From Nymphaea colorata (lineage: Eukaryota > Streptophyta > Magnoliopsida > Nymphaeales > Nymphaeaceae): a stretch of DNA of 64,000 nt. Positions 59,642 to 64,000 of the stretch are shown piece by piece; position 1 is the first letter of the stretch, and every line of letters begins with the position of its first letter. The stretch spans positions 12,394,505-12,458,504 of the forward strand of contig NC_045140.1 of the NCBI RefSeq assembly GCF_008831285.2, given 5' to 3'. The notes below the pieces were generated by a model. The model saw nothing but the letters and a program-made list of their open reading frames with translations, had not been told where the DNA came from and searched no databases. A program made the position numbers and the translations under genes.

Positions 59642-62600
59642 CTGAAGGGAAAAGGTAATTTTCTAACGGTTAGCAAAATAGTATGCATCATTGTAACAGA
59701 GTAAAGCGCATTCAAGAGATTCGTTTTGCTTCCGGCAATACGACTAGAAGGCATCTAATTAAGATACCACGAAGTCTCGAAAATAACTTGCCGGCTGGGC
59801 TGCAAGGACAAAAATGAATCATAGGAGAATTATTTAGGAAACTCTTTTGTAATCGGCACACTAAAAGCTTGCTACCAACTGTATTGACCAGATTTTATGA
59901 GCTACCAAAGCTAGAACTGTTCGTTTTAGTACTCTATTCTCTACACGTGAAATTGAATTTGTGAGAACCAGCAGGTAGACTGACAAGATACTAGACGATC
60001 TTTTAAAAGTAAATGGCAAATATCTGTATTACGCTAAAAATGATATTCCAAGGGGCTAGCTTTCAAAATGACATTGCCCGTTTGTACTTTGAAAAGGTGG
60101 AACTTTATTGTGGAGCAGTTCAAATTCGGTGGAAAGTTCCAGCTGCATATAAACACGGAACTTTAGTGCCGGGAGTTTTGGAGCTATTATGGAGCTTTAG
60201 TACCGCATTAAAATTCCACTTGAACTGGTTAGGACAAATTTTTTGTTCGTTAACTTCTCAATTCCCCGAAAAAAAGCTCTATGAAACCAAACAATTGGAG
60301 TAATGTGAAAGCAAAAATTTATATAAAGAGTACGCAAAGCCCAGGTATTTAGTTCCATGCATTCCAACAAGAGGCCAAGCCGGTAAATCCGCATAAAATT
60401 ATTTCTGGCAAACTCAAACATATGAATTTGCTGTCAATATCCAAAACTATAAAATGGAACAGAAAAACGTACATGTCCAATATGTGCATCAGATTTGATG
60501 AAACAATCAAAATTAAGGCGGTTAAATAGACTCATTTTATAAAATTTGTGCCACATTGGTTTTTCGTAAAGTTTGTTTCAATCTTATAATTTTGAACTGT
60601 TTTAAACACATCTACGTGATTAGGTTGATTAGAAGAGAGAAAGACTTGCAGCATACCGTGCTAGCTTTTCTGGCTCTCTTTTCCTGAGTGGACTGACTGC
60701 ACCTCAATGCATCAGGATCGTTGCCCAGGGAATCGATCCTGCATCCTCCACCATGAGCTACGCCATGTATCATGCTCTCTCGAGAGGCCATCGGCTTCAA
60801 GATTCAATCATGATACACATTTTAATGTTAAGGCGATTACAATAATCCATAAAAACTACGAAGTCAAAATTAGAAACAAAATGGGACTGACCACTACAGC
60901 CATGCTGGTGGGTGTACGTGGGTCCGCTCTCATCTCTGCACCAGAAGTTTGGTCGCTGTGAAAGGAAGCGTTTTTCAGCATACCAGATCTCCCACGAGTA
61001 CGAGTAAGTTCCGAACCAATCGAGTGAAAACCACCATATGTGGATCCGTCGTTGAGGTTCCGGCGCCCTGGATCTTGTTTGATATCTGAATAGTACAAGT
61101 AGAAAGAACGGGCAGCATAATAGATTTATCAAACATCTTAATCGGCACTCGGTAGCCTTGGCAGAGGCCCTCTCATCTCCTAAGCTAAAAACCCTTAATT
61201 TCGCTGCAATTTATAGCTCATACTTGTGCATAGTTCAAGGAAACCAAAATATTCGGAGATTTAAATCAACCTGCAGACCATATTTTTTCAGCCAAAATAG
61301 TGGCTTTCTTCTTCAGTCTTTTACGACTACCAATCTCGCGAAATCACGTAGATCAATCAAACTTCAATAACTTAAAAGTGGATCTGAAGCAAATAGTCAA
61401 CACAAGATCCATCCGCGGTATCCCCATGAGCTGAGCTAGATGCAGTAAGTGCAACGTCGACTTTAGTTTGGGCCGGGAAACTACTCGAACAAATGGAAGG
61501 CTCGTTGAAACTCAATTCATGAAATCATTTGATGGTAGAACAACCTCAACTCCTGTTAATCAAGAAGCCCAGATTGGCCCATCGAATGCGTCTAATGAAC
61601 CATTTAACCAATATAATTGGCCTAGCTAAAACTTCATACCGCTGGTTCATGATTTTTCAGTGCAGTAATCACATCCCCATAGATTGAATTGGAATTGTCA
61701 ATTAGAGGGTTTTCCGTCCAAGAGGGTAGTAACTGCAAATCTCCTCGAGGGCTAATAATAAGAAGTAAACAGGCCAAGGACAAGCCCAGTCGCTGGTTCG
61801 CTGGTCAATTGATTAAGAGGCTGAATGAGATGAGTTCGACAAACACAATCTGATCCTACCAGACTCTCTGATTTTGCCACGCAACCTCATATTTATCTCA
61901 CTAGCCTATCGAACCAAGTGGGTTCGAACTACAGATAATCAATTCAATTACCTGAGGTCAACTGGATGCCATATCCTCAGCCTCAAAGGCACAGGAGGCG
62001 GCTGGTGCAGTGGGAGAGCTTTAGCTGTCTTGAAATCAAATGGAATTCGAAAGTCATGCATGCATCAACCTAGTGTGGTACTTCGCCTCTGAAAGTGACA
62101 CTATGCCTCTATTTAATGCAGCTTTCTCGTACGCACGCAATATTGTGGTTTTATGTCACTGAGAGTGCGACTAAGTTTCACAAACCAGATGGTGTTTTCT
62201 CGCGCAAGAAACAGGAACAGGAAAAGGACAAACGAAATCCTTCAAAAATACTTGTGGTTGTTGCTCAGCATTCTGCTCCCAATTAATGAATATTCGAAAG
62301 AATCAAAACCATAGGTGGTTGTGACTTTCAAATGTAACCTGACCCGTTGTGAATTCCCCAATACATTGATCCTGGGCCATCGCTCTCACCGCTTCACAAG
62401 GGTTACTAGGTGACGGAGAAGCAGAACTGCCTGCTTCATATTTCATAACCTATCCTAGGTGACGAAGTGTCATGCTTAACGCAAAATGGATAATAACACA
62501 ATAGCGTACCTTCACCGACTGTCCTGGTAGATGGTCCATTGTTTTCAATTACCTATTAATAGCAAAGAACAGTTCATCAACAGGCGTGATCGACTGTGGA

Positions 62601-62723
62601 ACAGTGGATGTATTATGTACCTATACAAAGGGCGTAGATTTCTCACTGAGACGTCAATGTTTAGAGCTTTTTTGATCTCCAGAAGCTTCCTGCTAGTTAT
62701 CTCCGAGTGAAGGACACGCTTCC
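59588..62723 (-). CDS. ASY1: ASY1/PAIR2-like meiotic HORMA-domain protein, last five exons (gene continues beyond window)
   Basis: ASY1 is a meiosis-specific chromosome-axis protein needed for pairing and crossover formation. Exons on the minus strand: 62,647-62,723, 62,510-62,552, 60,898-61,085, 60,657-60,794 and 59,588-59,641. All have GT..AG introns and their phases join without a break. The first reads KRVLHSEITSRKLLEIKKAL (end of the winged-helix region). The third has GGFHSIGSELTRTRGRSG. The fourth has MASRESMIHG and CSQSTQEKRARKAS. The last is VREPILQYLKRQKSQPK then TGA, which matches the C-terminal closure-motif region as I recall it for Arabidopsis ASY1. The HORMA domain and earlier exons are not in the window; the first visible exon begins with two bases of a split codon, so an intron of over 1.2 kb precedes it. 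The donor of the third exon could also be six bases further on. Confidence 0.85.
60657..60794 (-). CDS. ASY1: ASY1-like penultimate exon
   Basis: 138 bp (46 codons, phase 0 at both ends). The donor is ACG followed by GTATGC. It encodes a Ser/Gly-rich linker ending KRARKAST. Confidence 0.8.
60898..61085 (-). CDS. ASY1: ASY1-like exon with HSIGS motif
   Basis: 188 bp. The acceptor follows TTTCTACTTGTACTATTCAG. The first two bases complete an Asp codon with the previous exon. It contains GGFHSIGSELTRTRGRSG, a conserved block in the ASY1 tail. Confidence 0.8.
62510..62552 (-). CDS. ASY1: ASY1-like small exon
   Basis: 43 bp encoding VIENNGPSTRTVGE plus one base. It starts in phase 0 after ATTAATAG and its donor is GTACGC. 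It is separated from the next exon by an intron of about 1.4 kb (61,086-62,509). Confidence 0.75.
62647..62723 (-). CDS. ASY1: ASY1-like exon, first visible
   Basis: 77 bp. The acceptor follows CCTCCCGGCTACAG and the donor TCA is followed by GTGAGA. It encodes KRVLHSEITSRKLLEIKKAL and NIDVS. The ALNIDVS end replaces a longer reading into the intron, because only this donor keeps frame with the next exon. Confidence 0.8.
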
Positions 62724-64000
62724 CTGTAGCCGGGAGGAAAAGTCCAAATGGAAAATATAATAACTGGTTAGTGGCACAGTAGAAAAAGTAAATGGCTGGT
62801 TTCCCTATGAGGATTAAAGCATTTCCTGGAAAACATTGGCCATTGCGGTGTGGTCAGTTTTCCGACTTGACAGTCCCCATCGTTAAGGCCAACATTCCGA
62901 AATCCTCGGCAGTGAATCTCAAATTAAACCGACTCAAAGAAGGCAGGGTAACATCTTGGGGTTCAAGACACAAACTGGGCCTTTTCTCAAAAAAGTATTA
63001 AAAAATTACATTTCACTTGTTTTATATAAAAATTTTAAAAAATGATATGTAGATTCTTATCAAAATTTAAAAACTTTAATTCCACACTCTTCAAGAAAAA
63101 ATTTCCTACTCCACCCTTAACCTAATTAAAAGCTTTAATTAAAAAAAAAAACTAATCAAGAAACTGCTACAAAAGGAAGACCGAGCACCCCATCTATGAC
63201 GCCAAGTACAAAGAGATTCCCCTGTAAACTACCAAAAGAAATGAAAGCAAAATTTAATGAAAAAGCATGTGAAAACAAATTGGAGAGCAGCGAAAATTGT
63301 ATTGTAAATCTCGGTTTTCGTTTCATATGGCGTTTCAAAGATATGGATACGGATCGGCCTTTATCAGTGTTGAAAAATAAGCTTCAATTTTACTTTTTTT
63401 ATTATATTTTATTAACGACATTTTTTTGTGTCGGTCACCTTTTGCAAGGTAGAGGCTGAGTTCAAGAAGCTCGGCCGAAGGGTTTTACTGCCACTTTCAA
63501 GACAAAATAACCATTTTTCGTCTTTTTGATTTCTTGTCAGCAAGCTAAGCGGATCCGTGCAGCTTAGCTTCTTGTCAGAACCTTTACCCGGACCCTACCA
63601 AATTCTTTTAATCAAAAAGAATGAGAAAACTTGCTCATAGCACATGAATGGGTAAACATGCATCGATATTTTAATTCAACGAATACCGGTTTTCTGTCTC
63701 GCCAAGCTTGGCGTGGGTGCGTTTGATATGTCTAATCTTAAGTTTATGGGTGTGACATAGCATTCTTTTGTCAAAAATTCACGTCAAATTCGTAGCCGAT
63801 CAAACAGGTAGATGCATTACCAAAAATTCGGGTGACAAGCTGTCACCAAATTTACGAAAATTTGCCAAAAGAAATAGATTCATAAATTTGACCTTAGATT
63901 TAAACATGAAGTCTTCATTTTACTCTTCTACACTACCAAAAAATCTGCCATGACATAAGGTCTGGGAAAAAGTTCCACAAGTACCATGTAGAAGCTGGCC
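62724..64000 (-). other. Upstream intron of the ASY1-like gene, no exon found
   Basis: AT-rich sequence with short open frames. I searched the minus strand for the expected preceding exon (end of the winged-helix domain, phase 1) and saw none, so an intron of at least 1.28 kb is likely. A small inverted repeat AAGCTAAGC/GCTTAGCTT (63,543-63,571) is flanked by two TTCTTGTCAG copies. Confidence 0.5.

Noticed and set aside
62792-63001. Plus-strand frame of 69 codons beside the ASY1-like gene
   Set aside because: No recognisable motif and it lies in the probable upstream intron of the minus-strand gene.

Overview
The window reads as nuclear DNA of a flowering plant. The evidence is the 3' end of a meiotic ASY1/PAIR2-type gene with spliced exons, secreted plant cystatin-like genes, Ty1/copia elements with tRNA-iMet-type primer sites, a chromovirus-like gypsy remnant, hAT and CACTA-type DNA transposons, and long (GA)n, (TA)n and (TG)n tracts. 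I cannot name the species. Most of 1-58,280 is nested transposon debris; 59,588-64,000 is ordinary gene space.

1-18.9 kb: two long inverted arms (1-4,005 and 6,370-10,868) flank a spacer that holds a small secreted cystatin-like gene (copy 1, frameshifted near its 3' end). At the outer end of each arm lies a copia primer site and gag start pointing outwards, each interrupted by the same CACTA-like sequence. The right-hand copia body continues to 13,183, where it joins directly to a second, intact copy of the cystatin segment (13,184-14,402). Remnants of hAT-like and CACTA-like ends and an inverted copia reverse-transcriptase fragment (16,915-18,210) follow.

18.9-24.6 kb: a complete copia element on the minus strand with a GTGAC target duplication. 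Its leader contains an antisense piece that looks like a captured ABCG-transporter N-terminus ending at the Walker A motif. 25.6-35.6 kb: a second complete minus-strand copia (679-bp LTRs, GTACC duplication) whose RNase H region is split by a 4.57-kb hAT transposon (26,750-31,321) with its own 8-bp target duplication and a decayed transposase gene.

35.6-53.1 kb: a mosaic of arm-family repeats, two copia remnants, a gypsy remnant with a tandemly repeated RNase H segment, a second head-to-head copia arrangement (about 44.96-50.8 kb), and a decayed Glu-rich repeat-protein gene on the minus strand. 53.1-58.3 kb: a third complete copia on the plus strand (GCCCC duplication, LTRs ending TG...TA).

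59.6-62.7 kb: the last five exons of an ASY1-like gene on the minus strand, in consistent reading phase; upstream exons lie beyond the window. The only genes that look potentially functional are cystatin copy 2 and the ASY1-like gene. All transposon genes carry stops or frameshifts.
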